The notes under the pieces are model-generated. The model searched no databases. It saw only the letters and a list, made by a program, of their open reading frames with translations, and had not been told where the DNA came from. Shown in pieces: positions 11,252 to 24,153 of a stretch of DNA of 64,000 nucleotides. Within the stretch, counting starts at the first letter, position 1; the number at the start of each line of letters is the position of its first letter. The stretch covers positions 1,302,001 to 1,366,000 of the forward strand of contig JAPEHQ010000004.1 in NCBI GenBank assembly GCA_027405735.1, written 5' to 3'. This DNA is from Mucor racemosus (taxonomy: Eukaryota; Mucoromycota; Mucoromycetes; Mucorales; Mucoraceae). The translations under genes and the position numbers were made by a program.

Positions 11252-13728
11252 CATATAACTTACAATAGCAAGGGCTATTTATATGCCGTAAGTACATCAT
11301 TTATATAGTTGGTAATATTTGAATTGGTCTTCAATATACCCGTACGTATATGAACCCTATATAGAACAAAACCTAATTACATGGATTGCTTGCCATTCAA
11401 ACAAAAATACTATAGATTTATCAATAATCCAACGTACCCTAGACGATGTTTATAAGACATGCCGTATGGTCTCTTACGCATAAAAATATAGCGTTGAAAC
11501 CTAGCGCTCTTGTATATTTTGATTATGCTTTCCAATTGTTGATCCATATTATGTGCTTGATTAAACATTAATTGATTTATTAATCGCATGCCATATTCAA
11601 ATGTGTTACTACATGTTTTTTTGTATGACCCCAAGTTCTCATTTTATTTCATGCTACAGCTTTGAATTTTGTTTTTCAAAATATGTAACTGCTGTTGTAT
11701 ATATTTGTGTAACTGCATAACAAAAAAGATAAACTGGTTAATTTATTTCTAGTTCATATTACGTTTTTTTTTTAGAAATTTGTTTGATGAAATTCTTACT
11801 CTGGCCGTGGCGTAAAAAACCTTTGATACAAATACTTTTATATTATCTAATTTGCATGCACGTTTGTATATATAATAGTCGATAAAATTATAACATTATT
11901 TTGATTTCCACATACCTTTTCAGTTTTTGTGCTTGCTTTACCTACTGTGTTGAATTAATTCAAGATACAAATCAAATGGTTAGCATGTTTATATCTTATA
12001 TAAGCTCATATTATTATTCGATTTGTTGGATATAAGCTATTCAGACTACTTTCAATTATATAAATTGTGGCTTCAAGCCTTTTTCATATTAAGCATGCAG
12101 TAAACGCAGTAACATTGGTAGCGGCACGCGTATAAATACGGAAATTTTTTTAGAAAATCATATTTTCTTCTTTCTTTCTTCTCTTCAAGAAATGGTTGGG
12201 TTTAAAGACAGGAGGTCTCTAAATGGGGCCTCTAGCTTTTGCTGGTCTTAGGTTGCGCCTATTTATCTAATCGTTTCAATTCTGGAGACCCATCTGGAAG
12301 TAGTGTATGGGATGCAGTTATTAGATTTTTCTTTTACTGCTGTTAGAAAGCGGCTGTTTTTAGTCTTGTTTTCTGTAAGAAGTGGCCTTATGGTACCCTT
12401 CGTCTTTTTTTTCTTTGTTTTCTGTAAGAAGTGGCCTTATGGTATCCTTCGTCTTTTTTTTTCTTTTTCTTTTCTTTTCTTTAGAAGCGGCCGTCAGGTA
12501 ACCTTCGCCATGGGAGCACATCTAGTATAGGTCCTCGTCCTTGTTCCTGGGCACTTTTTAAAAAGTGGCAGAAGTACTAGTTTATTACATTTCTTTTCAA
12601 AATTTTATTATAATAAAAACCTTATATACCATAAAACGCAATAATGTTTGGGGGTATTTTCAATAGATGTAATAATGTTTATGAAGTTTTTTCTACTATG
12701 AGATATATAGCATAAAAGTATTGTAAATATTGTATAGATTAAAGAGTGTTCAAAGTATGAGGGAAAATAATTTTATGCGAGTCATTATGAAATAATTTGC
12801 TACTATATATACTATAAGTTTGGTTCAAATCCATTTTGCATAACATATATTTATATATGCAGTATATACAGTATATATATGCGTTTAGTACAAAAGTAAA
12901 TGGCTTTGATTAATCGGAAAATATTATCCTTTCAAGAAAATATGGAGGAGAATGCATTAGAATGTTTGTTTTTTGTGTTTTTATTTGCATTTGAAAATAC
13001 ATACAGTAATGAATGTCTAGTTTATAACTGCTTCGATATAAGTTAACCAAATGGTTTGTATCTTAATGGTAAATAGCCGGATATAATGTTCACTCGTTTT
13101 TTAGCAGATAAAGATAAATGTTTGCATTAAAGATTTAAGGAATAATATACCCTAAATATAGTTACGAATCTATATACGTGTAAAAAAAAACCTGCATATT
13201 ACCGACAGCAGATTTAAACAGCGTTACACTGATCTCAATGTCATTCTACTAAAATACAATGGAATGTGTGATTAACGTAAACACTGTATTCAAAGAATTG
13301 CTATGTAACACTTAAACAAATAAAGCGTATCAGGAAATGCATTACAATAAACTTTAACATAAAATTTCCTATCAATTCTTCAAATACATTCCGGAGATCC
13401 AGAGATACTATTAAAAGTTAATCAGACGTTAGATATCGGAAATACAGTGACCTCCAAAATTGTTTCAATGTTTTGAAAATGTAAATAAAGCTAGACATAG
13501 CTTTCGCAGTTTCAGTAGTAGATACATGAAATTCCCATTCGAAGTAATTTAAGATATTTTACATGATTTGAAAAACGTCCGACGCACTTATTCAAATTTC
13601 CGCAAAGACTATGTAAATTCAAAAATGCGTATATCATTGAAAGGATTTTGGGCGAACAGGATAAAAATTATAATTTAGTAACTCCAAACTTGTAAATTAA
13701 AGCTAAACATCATATAAAACAAAACTAT
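11252..13728. other. P1 spacer, 2477 bp, no recognised gene
   Basis: Unique sequence between the P1 arms. It holds a GC-richer stretch at 12180-12560 with a short tandem repeat (separate entry). A minus-strand open frame, 11410-11634 (74 aa, ending ...YKHRLGYVG), looks protein-like in composition but was not identified. The rest is AT-rich without recognisable features. Confidence 0.5.
12366..12510 (+). repeat. Short tandem repeat, about 60-bp unit, 2-3 copies
   Basis: TTTTCTGTAAGAAGTGGCCT followed by TATGGTA(C/T)CCTTCGTC and a T-rich run occurs twice (12370-12415 and 12417-12465). A third degenerate unit, TTTAGAAGCGGCCGTCAGG, is at about 12480. A still weaker unit, GTTAGAAAGCGGCTG, precedes them at about 12343. 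Function unknown. Confidence 0.6.
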
Positions 13729-16700
13729 ATCATGTACCATTGTGGAATGCACTTTTATTTTATTGAATAAGCATGCACTCCTGCTTTTGGTAAGCAATAA
13801 ACAAGAAGGAGGTTGTTTTTCATTCAAGGTTACAAATTATATGCATAATTCTATATTTTGCGCTAGTGAACATTATAATTGAGTGATGTTTGGTATCGTA
13901 AAAATGTTCTGTATTATACAACTAAAAATACGAAAGCAAGAGAAATTCAGAACAGTGGGATTATTCAAAGTAACTAAAATGGTAGTGGTTTTAATGCAAG
14001 AAGTTCATTGATATTATCTAATGCGGGTACTACTGTATATATACTTACTGATACATAGAGTTTGTCCTATCTGGTTACTATTGAATATAAAACTGAAAAG
14101 GTAGGTATTTATATACTAAAATTTAAATAAAGATAGAAAACATGCAATATTGATGTATAAATATATATTAAACTTACATATTATTTGATATAATATGCTG
14201 GTCATCTCTGATCTCTTATGAAGTAAAAAATATAAATCCCCCCACTGGCAGATTGCCTGTCAAAAAATTATAAAGCGATTGTATGCAAATATTATACAGA
14301 GATGCTCTACACTCATTTTATTATTTTCAACTATCCACGAGTGGTTTCAAAAGCATAATTTATCTTATATTTATAGAGATACTGTATTTTGAATATTTTT
14401 GTTTTATTATCCAAGAAAGAGGAATATTTATTGTTGAAATACTACATTACATGTATCATCAGCCTTTACGTTTGCGATTTGGTCAATTTTTATACGTATC
14501 TATTATACAGTATATAGTAGTACTATTTCATAGCCAAGTATCTAATAAATTATTCCGCATAAAGCTATTTTTTATTTTAAGAGTTTATATATGGTTTGGT
14601 AATAAGGGTAGTTTAGGACTAATTTTATAGATATGATTCAAGATGAGTCATATAAGTTATAATGTAATTGGTGCGTCGTCTCAGTATGCAAATCCAATCT
14701 AACATTTAGTAACGGCTACATGCTAGTGAAATTGTAGTGATTGTAGCTTTGCTCTTGGACTATTGCTGTACAACGTTTTCTGATATAACATACAGTATAT
14801 CTCACATGTAAAGGCGTCTGAACATATAGTTTCTTGCTAATGCAAATATATGTAGGGTTTATCGACAAAAGTATATTTTTTTATAACGTCATCTCGCTTA
14901 TTAATACTTTTTATAATAAATGTTTGTTTGGATTGAACTTTAATCTGTTGATAGTGTATAATCACACAACAACTACTTAAAATTTAGAATTTACAATTGC
15001 ATTATTAGTGCCTTTAATATTTGTCAATTAATAATTACAAACTTTAGTACCAGACTTCTGTGATTGTCCTTTTATTTTTTGACTAAATCTCATATTGTAC
15101 CTGAAAATTTCTTTATAATTAGAGTATAATATATTCAAATTATCTATCCGATCATAGGCTACTTTCTATTATAAATGTTGTCTCTAACTACAAGGAAGAT
15201 TGAGAATGAGCGGCATTGACAAAATTTGGACGTTAGAAGATTGCTGATCTATGGTTGCTTCTTTCCTTGTTCTTTTAAAGCTTTAAATACCAAACGAAAA
15301 AAAAAAAAAAAAAAGCTTGGTCATATCATAGTCGAATAGAATGGGAAGTTTTTTTGTTGTTAGGTGTGGAAGCATATAATAATATACTTTCATCTTCTAA
15401 TTATCAATTAGAAATAATATCATTATGTATAGAATAGATAATTTATAAAAGTTAAAATATTAAATCAATTCCAGTACGGGCCAGATGATTCTCAGATTTT
15501 TGTGCTGTTACATTATGTTTATAAGGCTAATTTTGATTTAATATACAGGATTTGGTGTGATGATTCAATCTCTACTATATTTTTTTGAATGCAGTACCCC
15601 CCAAGTTTCGGAAACAAATAATTGTAAAACACATTGCACTACAGCTTTGATTATTCATAAAAAGAGTGTTTATTTTCTAATTTCAGCCATATCCACTAGC
15701 CCTGAGTAATTTAACTCTATTTCTAATTTAAAATGATCTGTTAAGCCGGGAACCATAGTCAAAAAAGTAGATATTTGATCCCTCGCAATTTAACTAGTAT
15801 ATCAATGGAATATTAAAATAATTTCTCGGGCGCTGCTATAGCTGTCGTATACATTTTAAAACGTTTAGTCCATTTGGATTAGCATTCGTTGATTACCAGC
15901 ATTTTTTCAGTCAATTTAATTTTTTAAGCAGAGGGAGATAGATTTTTTTTGTAATTTGTACCAAGCCCCTTCAAAAACAGAAGTTAAGCTTATCAAATTA
16001 AGATATGCCGTTTATCTATTTGCTGTGCGTTAGAGCCGATTTCAGGATTCAATTTTGAACGATTAGTTGATTTTATGAAAATTTTCAAAGAATATCTTAA
16101 ACAACCCATACAAAATAGTTTAAAAACGTATATATTCTCATTTAAAGTATGTATGCTTTTGTAAATTTCTGTTTGTAAAACACAAAATAGACTGATTTAG
16201 GAGTATTTTTCTCTTTTTTTCGTACTCTTTCCTCAGCTCTTTTATTTATGTGTAAAACTACAACAAAAAGACTAATATTTTTTATAAACTGAAATCAAGT
16301 AGCAGGTACAAGTACATGTTTTTCCTATTGTTTATTCGGAAATAAATCATTAACTGTTAATGTTAGGGCACGTTATAATATTATCTTTCTCGAACAAAAA
16401 AAGCGTCCAGTAATTAATCATTTTGTTCCATTATCTACGTTATAATCAATGCTTTTTTGGTCTAAAGTCGATATTTACCTGCAGAAATTGCCGATTATAA
16501 AAGTATATATGTATAGTATTAATTTGATTTGAATGAATAAATAAACTCTTGTTAATTTGTTTAGTTTCTAAAACATATTTGTTTCTGTTTGATGGCCAAT
16601 AGCCAAGAAGAGGAAAACGTGATGCTGTCTTGTATACCACTACCAACTATCAAAGGTACACCATAATAATTACTTGTTAATTGGTTTTGCTAATAAACAA

Positions 16701-17195
16701 ATTTTTATAGGTCAAACGTAAAGGCGTATGCAGTTCAAAACGCTTGAAACAATTCAATTATGCTAATTTACATGGTTTATCATCTCTTTCTCATTCAGTT
16801 GCTATATTTAGTTTTAATATTTTGTTTATACTACTAATCAACTCGTTTGCCTATTAGAGTTAACTCACCATCCTTGATTAGCGTATCTATAATAACGGTC
16901 TATTATTAGCTCATTGTGTGCAAAGTTATTAAAAGGGGTTGTCTAATCTCAAATTTACCTGATTTAACTACTGATGCTAAACTAGCATCAAATTAGTTGT
17001 ATTGACTCGCAATAAAGCAAGACGTTTTACCAAGTACGACGTTGGCGTTTAATGTATTTCAGTTATATTGAACAGATAGATATGGCTTATGCAGAGATCT
17101 ATGAACGCAAAAAAATGATCCAAATTGTGATATTTTGCCGACCTGTACGAGATTTTTTTGTGACGCTACCTGGTCGCTCAAGTGTAATTTAGGTA
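13729..17195 (-). repeat. Palindrome P1, right arm (3467 bp)
   Basis: Inverted, near-identical copy of 7783-11251. It ends abruptly at 17195, where the sequence switches to repeat family R, the outer part of palindrome P2. Its outermost 0.86 kb (about 16340-17195) is repeat U1 in plus orientation, as at 38135-39020. P1 and P2 therefore touch with no spacer. Confidence 0.93.
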
Positions 17196-18700
17196 AAATT
17201 AATAATTAAAAATTCAGCATTAAAATTGCGATATTAATTTTTTGCATTCGCAAGATAGATCAAACTCAAAGCTACTCTGCATTTTTTGTTTCAGAGAAAA
17301 ATATTGATTTTTCGCTGAGATAATCCAAATAATAGTTCTTATTACACCTTAGAACCTATCATAACGGGGTTCTAAAATTAATGTAAAGAAATGATTGAAA
17401 AATGATTAAAAACGCAAAATAGTTTAATGGCTCATGAACTGTAAAATAAGTCAACCTAGCGTATTAAGTATTTTTGTACATTTTTGGATTCTGCATTCAT
17501 CTAAATAAAAGCTGGACAAATATTTCAAATTAAATTTTGCGTAAAATGCGAGTGAAATTTTGAAGGTTTTTTAAAAATACAGGACACTTTTAATAAGCGT
17601 ATTTGAAATATAATTAACTGAAATGATGCGCAAAACAATCAGTTATCGATCAAGCTATTCCCATACCTTCTAGCCGCATTTTTTGTAGAGAAAACAAGAT
17701 TTTTGTTCGAATTTTTTTCAGATTCAGAATTTAGGATGAGGGTATACAAGGAAAAAATGGAAGCCAAAAATTAAGGTATCCTTTTGTACACATTTTTGAG
17801 GATATCTGGACGAAAAATCAATACTTTGAAAAACTCTAAATTGGATCCGAGAGAGCTTAACGAGCTTAATGAGATGAATTTAGAACAAATGTTGTTCAAT
17901 TTAACCAGTATTTTGAAACCTACTATAGAAATGTCAAAAAATATGAAAAAATAAAAATGCTCAGAATCTTTCTATATTAAAATATGTTATAGAGCAATTT
18001 AAAACAAGTAAGTTTTATTTTTAGAAAAAGTTAGTATAACTTAAATTTTTTCCGGAGATATGAAGCCTCAAAGTTTCCAATCCTTTAGCAGTGAAATACG
18101 CGTAAAAAATCTGAAACATTAGCACTTAAAAATCAATTCCAAAAGCAAAAAATAGGATATTTTTAGATACCTTTTTTTTTAGATTAAAGGTGAGCATCTC
18201 AGGTACATTGTCATATTATTTTTTCTTGGCGTTGTTTAGTGGGAAAAAAAGTAGAGCAGGGATGAAAAGTGAGATCCAGTTTTCAAGTTAATAAGCAGTG
18301 AATTTTACCTGTTTTTGAGTTTTTCGTGAGATATAAAATAAATTTAGGAACAGGTACCATAAGACGACTAACTTATATCTGTTTAGTAGTGTCTAAGGTA
18401 TATGCTAAAAAGTGTTTAATATAAGGTTATTTATAGAAAAGGGACGCATTCCGATTTTAAAGACTGAAAACTACGAAAACTGAATTTTTTGAAAATTGAA
18501 AATAAAAAAGGAATCAGTATTGTGGTAAAATGCGGATTACATCTTGTGCAGTAAAAGCTTGAATTAAAATTGATACTGTTCTTTTCATGTAGTATTAAAA
18601 TATAAATCGAGGACAAGACTCTAGAATTTCTTGATAAGTTGTATTGCTTAATGTAAAAAATAGATTTTTAATTAAATCAGTAGAATTACTGATTAGGTCT
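17196..18700 (+). repeat. Repeat family R, copy 1 (outer left arm of P2)
   Basis: Related copies are at 24900-26330 (minus), 43570-44960, 55270-56090 and 61960-63170. Shared landmarks in order: CATTTTTTGTTTCAG, GGCTCATGAACTGYAAA, ATTAAATTTTGCGTAAAATG, GGGTATACAAGG, TTGGATCCGAGAGAGCTTA, CTACTATAGAAATG, CAATCCTTTAGCAGTGAAA. In this copy the internal protein-like frame (near 17690-17955) is broken by a TAA after ATGGAAGCCAAAAAT. No known transposon domain was recognised. Confidence 0.8.
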
Positions 18701-19067
18701 TTCCTCTTTTTAATCATGGAAAACAATCAATCAATGAAGCAAAATTACTTAAACCAAATCCATCAGAATTTTTTATAAAATGATTCTTTTAAAATACAAA
18801 TTAATATTTGTTATACTGTAAATTCAAACATGGCTACCGTCAACGATTTTAATCATCTTATAGGAGGAAATATAGCCCGTATGTTGACTTGTTGGAGAGA
18901 ATTGTATTTACTTTAATTTGTGTCTCATACGTGGTATTGAGCGATAATGTCGCTTTTTTTTCAGTGTCTATGAAGCGTATGTTCTGGAAGAAGCCCACAG
19001 TTTTTTTTTCAATTTGCTAGTAGTGCCCGGAGATAAATTAAATGTATTTCTCAATTTACACTTCAAC

Positions 19068-19418
19068 TGTTACGCTAGGAGATTATATCAATCTCAAAGC
19101 TAAAATATGTACTAAATCATTTAATAAAAATAAAGGAAAACTGTTATAAAATGAAAGAGCACACTAAAACTAAAGAACTTTATTATAAGATCGAACCATC
19201 TTCTTTTATATTCACATTCTCTAATTATATGACCTGTTTAAAGGAGTCTATTTATATATATACGTATATCCAATCAAGTCTAGGTGACACACACTAGTTC
19301 CACATTTTTGTATAAACGGAGCTTCATAACATAATACACAGCAATGTAGAACTTAACATATCAAACTGTGTGGTAATCTTAACCAAGAAATGCACCCAGA
19401 TCTGTGGAGGATGCAACA
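19068..19418 (+). mobile_element. Solo LTR, family B, copy 1 (351 bp, TSD TCAAC)
   Basis: Starts TGTTACGCTAGGAG and ends GGATGCAACA, flanked by TCAAC at 19063-19067 and 19419-19423. Family B copies at 42349-42716 and 56472-56838 have different duplications (ATCTT, ATTTT), so they are independent insertions. The copy at 23699-24049 has the inverted form of this same duplication (GTTGA), so it is the palindrome counterpart of this one. Confidence 0.92.
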
Positions 19419-19581
19419 TCAACTATGTTTGAATTGTTTTCAACTATGATTAGTTCTTTAAATACGGATGCTTCTCGCATTTGATGGGATTGATAAGCTC
19501 TAACGATAATACAGCATCTCGTGTTGCCCGTTTAGAACTTGAAGGGCGTCTTGGCTTTTTTGATTTATTTCTTGAAAGCAT

Positions 19582-19638
19582 AAGTTGAATTTGGAGGGGG
19601 AGGAGGGGGGAAAGGGGTTTTCAGTCTTTATTCAACTT
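19582..19638 (+). other. Hairpin with G-rich loop (P2 left arm)
   Basis: A perfect 9-bp stem, AAGTTGAAT (19582-19590) and ATTCAACTT (19630-19638), encloses five G-runs (19593-19617: GG, GGGGG, GG, GGGGGG, GGGG). This is a strong quadruplex-forming pattern in otherwise AT-rich DNA. The complementary, C-rich form is in the other arm at about 23480-23536. Confidence 0.6.
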
Positions 19639-20328
19639 GACATTCATGATTGTAATTTTACAGAGATAAAAATTAAGACATAATGGGCTTGTTTTTTATT
19701 TCTCCTAGCCCATCAATTAGAATACGTCAGTTGCTTTTACCAGGTTTATACAACAAGGCAAATGCCGACAGCAACTAGATTTGAAAATTGCGAATAATCG
19801 TACTGGACAATCAGATATTTCCTTATACGAAACGTATTTGACAATAACGTCATATTTGAGAAAGAGTAGATATGGCAGCAAGAAATTCGAAAGGAAGACA
19901 CAATACTACCAACATTATACTAGTAAATTGTAATTTAATACATTATCATCGTTCAATATGACTGAATATTAATGAATCAGAGAAAGTACAACTGGTAAAA
20001 AATTGATACTCATTGTAAAACGAGGTCAAGATTGATAAAAGCTCCATTCATTGTGTGGTGGAAATCGCGACATTTTGATGGATAGAAATTACAGGACCAA
20101 GATGTTGTGTTTGCTTCAGGATTTTCAAAATGGTTCAAAAGCATTCTTCATTATTAAACTCAACTAGATGTTGAATACTCACCATATGCGATTAGTATCA
20201 TTTTGTCTTTTATTTAATTGTTGTATTATTAAAAATCAAATTTTTTATAGCTTATAACAATGGCACTGACAATGGGGGATGTTCCTGATTTTAGATTGAT
20301 ATTTATTATAAGGCGGGCTGATGATACG

Positions 20329-20520
20329 TTTGATACTACTGTAGATGGAAACAGTCAATTTATTTTATGAAATTTGAATGTAAATACCGAGGAACCGTTT
20401 GTAAGTAGTTTAGTTGGTTCTTGTAAAGCATTGGATAAATTGGCTTGGGACAAAGAGGATAAAAGGCGGCAATAATAGGTTTCAGTGATGGTCATGTTTA
20501 TGTTTATGATATTGGAGAGG
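20329..20520 (+). pseudogene. Dynein intermediate chain-like fragment, copy 3
   Basis: Contains GATACTACTGTAGATGG, AAATTTGAATGTAAATACC, GGATAAATTGGCTTGGGAC and TTATGATATTGGAGAGGTAA. This is the left-type terminal-repeat version. Frame disrupted near 20465-20480. Confidence 0.5.
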
Positions 20521-22591
20521 TAAGATTAAAACTTAATGTAAATTACCTCTAGTGCATTAATTATAAAGTAAAATTATATTAACATCGAATAGACTACCAC
20601 ACAATATTAACATGTATAAAAGTTTACAGTAATAAGCTTGAATCAAGTGGGTACAGCATCGTAAATTCTTGAAAAAGTTCTCAAGTATTATAAAATCTCT
20701 TATTTTTAAGACTCGCAAAGCTTATAAGCGGATTATTAATTTTAAAAATTATTCTTGTCCAGATCATCAATTTTGACATTTTTTAATTTTTTTTTTCTGA
20801 TTTTGCAAGTTTAGAGTGAATTATACTACCAATTAGAAAAACAAAAAATATACACATATACAGCATTTAGCGCTCTATTTGCTCAATGAAAAATAACAAA
20901 CATTTTTATTGCAAAATATTACATGAAAATCCTTTAACCAAAAACCCGTTTTTGGGGCAAAAGTGCAAATTTTTATTACTTAACATTTAATATTAAGCTT
21001 TTATAGAATGTGTATTAGTTATGGCTACAAGTTTCTCTCACAATGTAGTATATTTAAACGTTGATTTTGGTATCAAAATTTGAGTTTTCTGTTTTTTGAT
21101 GAAAATCATGAGTCTTGGTAAGGATGAAATGTGCAATTTAGCAGGGTTTTAAATGCGTTAAATAATGTAAAGCCTTAAAAATCCTTTTATATGTGTGTTG
21201 CTTCTCTCTTTTTGTTTTCGTATTCAAAGGATATATTTACCATTTGATAAGACATATCAGACTATCAAGCTGGTATTCTTTCCTTGTACCTGAATACGCA
21301 TTCTAATACTGTAAAAGGGACTAATGTTTTTAATATAGGTAGCAGTCGTTATATTAGAGACTGATATTTTCATTTAACCGCATTGTAAGATCAAATATCA
21401 TTATTTATTACTATGACGGATATCTTATCTTATATGAAGTTAGTATGTATCTTAAGAGAAAGCATAAATATAATGTTGCTTTTTCATGCAAAATGGAACA
21501 GTTGCCTTCTTGATAATGTTTATTATATTTAATAATCATTTTAATTCATAAAGAAAGTTATAAAAATATGAAATCTGAAGATATACAAAAAAAAATAGGA
21601 TATATATAGAAAATTAAAAAGATGTGAAAATTATAGATATCCGTCTATATTGTTGGATGTATTTCTTGATTACCAGATCAAATCAAAGGCAATGATATTT
21701 ATATCTACTCAGTGAAAAGCTAGAGCTGGCTACAAACCCACGAAATATTCCAGAAAAGTGATAAAATTTCAAATGATATAGAAACAAAAAAAGAATAATC
21801 TAATGTTTTATCTAATAACCATAGTTTCGATTGTAGCTACTGTATACTTGAAAACAAATCTTTTTACAGCTGACAATCGTAAACTAAAATAGTAAGTTTA
21901 AAGAAGGTTAATTTGTTTAAGTTTTATGAGTGATAAAGTAACGTATATAATCTTAGATTTGGCTTGCATCATCTTGCATACAAAGTTAAGCAGTAAGTGT
22001 TATTTAAGTTTATGCTCGAGCAAAAACTAGTGTTGCTGTAAATATTATAATAGCTATAAAAATATTTACAAATGATGATAATAATCGTAAATATATTGTT
22101 TCTTGCATGTATTGCTCTACATGATGAATAACGTATTGAATTGTTCTATTGTCTTTAATCTATATTAATAAAAGCAAATGTAACTTAAAAACCCATTATT
22201 CTAGTAAAAAATGCAATAGAATTTTGAGAACGGCACAATGCTCATGTACAGCCCACCTAGGCAAAGCAAAATCATCTTGTGCAGCATAGGTCGGACGTAG
22301 TGCTTTTATATATAAATCCTTTAAATTTGTGATTTTATGAATTTTTTTTTTGAATCCGGTCGTATCATCTTATTATACTTTTTAAGTTAAATCCGTTATT
22401 AGGCTAATAATGTTGTAGGTTGTGTTATGTCAATACTCATAATAGATCTCACGTCCAAGGTCACAGTCTATAACTAGTGTTACAGTAAATCAATGCACAC
22501 GTTAATATTGCGTGGTGGTTCATTTGATAATAATATTGTCTTCTTTATAATCATTGCGTTAGAGGTCATTTACATTGAGCTTTAGTCCTAC

Positions 22592-22798
22592 CTCACTAAT
22601 ACCATCGACATAATCATGGCCATCACTAAAACCCATTGCCGCTTTTTACCCTCTTTGTACCAAGCCAATTTGTTCAATGATTCAATGCGTTACCAGAACC
22701 AACAAGTTAAACAGCACTTCCAAATGGCTCCTCGGTATTTTCATTCAAATCCCATAAATTAAATTGACTGATTTCATCTACAGTAGTATCAAACGTAT
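22592..22798 (-). pseudogene. Dynein intermediate chain-like fragment, copy 4
   Basis: Right-type terminal-repeat version in E2. On the minus strand it reads GATGAAATCAGTCAATTT, GGGATTTGAATGAAAATACC and TTGGCTTGGTACAAAGAGGG. It resembles copy 1 (right-type repeat of E1) more than copy 3. Confidence 0.5.
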
Positions 22799-23479
22799 TA
22801 TTGTTAGCTCGCCTTATGATAAATGTCAATCTAAAATCAGAAACATCCCATTGTAATTTTTATAAGCTATAAAAAATTTGATTTTTAATAATACAACAAT
22901 TAAATAAAAGACAAAATGATACTAATCGCATATGGTGAGTATTCAACATCTAGTTGAGTTTAATAATGAAGAATGCTTTTGAACCATTTTGAAAATCCTG
23001 AAGCAAACACAACATCTTGGTCCTGTAATTTCTATCCATCAAAATGTCGCGATTTCCACCACACAATGAATGGAGCTTTTATCAATCTTGACCTCGTTTT
23101 ACAATGAGTATCAATTTTTTACCAGTTGTACTTTCTCTGATTCATTAATATTCAGTCATATTGAACGATGATAATGTATTAAATTACAATTTACTAGTAT
23201 AATGTTGGTAGTATTGTGTCTTCCTTTCGAATTTCTTGCTGCCATATCTACTCTTTCTCAAATATGACGTTATTGTCAAATACGTTTCGTATAAGGAAAT
23301 ATCTGATTGTCCAGTACGATTATTCGCAATTTTCAAATCTAGTTGCTGTCGGCATTTGCCTTGTTGTATAAACCTGGTAAAAGCAACTGACGTATTCTAA
23401 TTGATGGGCTAGGAGAAATAAAAAACAAGCCCATTATGTCTTAATTTTTATCTCTGTAAAATTACAATCATGAATGTCA

Positions 23480-23536
23480 AGTTGAATAAAGACTGAAAAC
23501 CCCTTTCCCCCCTCCTCCCCCTCCAAATTCAACTTA
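23480..23536 (-). other. Hairpin with C-rich loop on + (G-rich on -), P2 right arm
   Basis: Palindrome counterpart of 19582-19638, with identical bases. With the left copy it places two potential quadruplexes on opposite strands, symmetrically about the P2 centre. Confidence 0.55.
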
Positions 23537-23698
23537 TGCTTTCAAGAAATAAATCAAAAAAGCCAAGACGCCCTTCAAGTTCTAAACGGGCAACACGAGA
23601 TGCTGTATTATCGTTAGAGCTTATCAATCCCATCAAATGCGAGAAGCATCCGTATTTAAAGAACTAATCATAGTTGAAAACAATTCAAACATAGTTGA

Positions 23699-24049
23699 TG
23701 TTGCATCCTCCACAGATCTGGGTGCATTTCTTGGTTAAGATTACCACACAGTTTGATATGTTAAGTTCTACATTGCTGTGTATTATGTTATGAAGCTCCG
23801 TTTATACAAAAATGTGGAACTAGTGTGTGTCACCTAGACTTGATTGGATATACGTATATATATAAATAGACTCCTTTAAACAGGTCATATAATTAGAGAA
23901 TGTGAATATAAAAGAAGATGGTTCGATCTTATAATAAAGTTCTTTAGTTTTAGTGTGCTCTTTCATTTTATAACAGTTTTCCTTTATTTTTATTAAATGA
24001 TTTAGTACATATTTTAGCTTTGAGATTGATATAATCTCCTAGCGTAACA
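23699..24049 (-). mobile_element. Solo LTR, family B, copy 2 (P2 counterpart of copy 1; TSD GTTGA)
   Basis: Begins TGTTGCATCC and ends GCGTAACA, flanked by GTTGA at 23694-23698 and 24050-24054, the inverse of the TCAAC duplication at 19068-19418. Shared target duplication means one ancestral insertion copied with the arm. Confidence 0.92.
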
Positions 24050-24153
24050 GTTGAAGTGTAAATTGAGAAATACATTTAATTTATCTCCGGGCACTACTAG
24101 CAAATTGAAAAAAAAACTGTGGGCTTCTTCCAGAACATAAGCTTCATAGACAT

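Larger units (their letters stand above)
18290..20634 (+). repeat. Palindrome P2, left arm, high-identity part
   Basis: Inverted match to about 22480-25190. By eye the match is about 93% near 18.4-18.6 kb, essentially perfect at 19.42-19.92 kb and about 85% at 20.3-20.5 kb. Outside 18.29 kb the arms are just two diverged R copies (about 80%). The near-perfect core includes solo LTR-B and a G-rich hairpin. Short stretches with protein-like codons (for example 19494-19590 and 19720-19790) lie in the core but are too broken to call. Confidence 0.85.
19919..23198 (+). mobile_element. E2: long-TIR element at the centre of palindrome P2
   Basis: Terminal repeats are about 19919-20634 and 22480-23198. 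The unique centre, U3, is 20635-22440 in plus orientation. Same architecture as E1. The U3 edge GGCTAATAATGTTGTAGG joins the right repeat at the same point in both E1 and E2, so this is a fixed unit and not a chance inversion. U3 here lacks most of the ATGNGCA cluster (deletion near 22230). No transposase seen. Confidence 0.65.
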
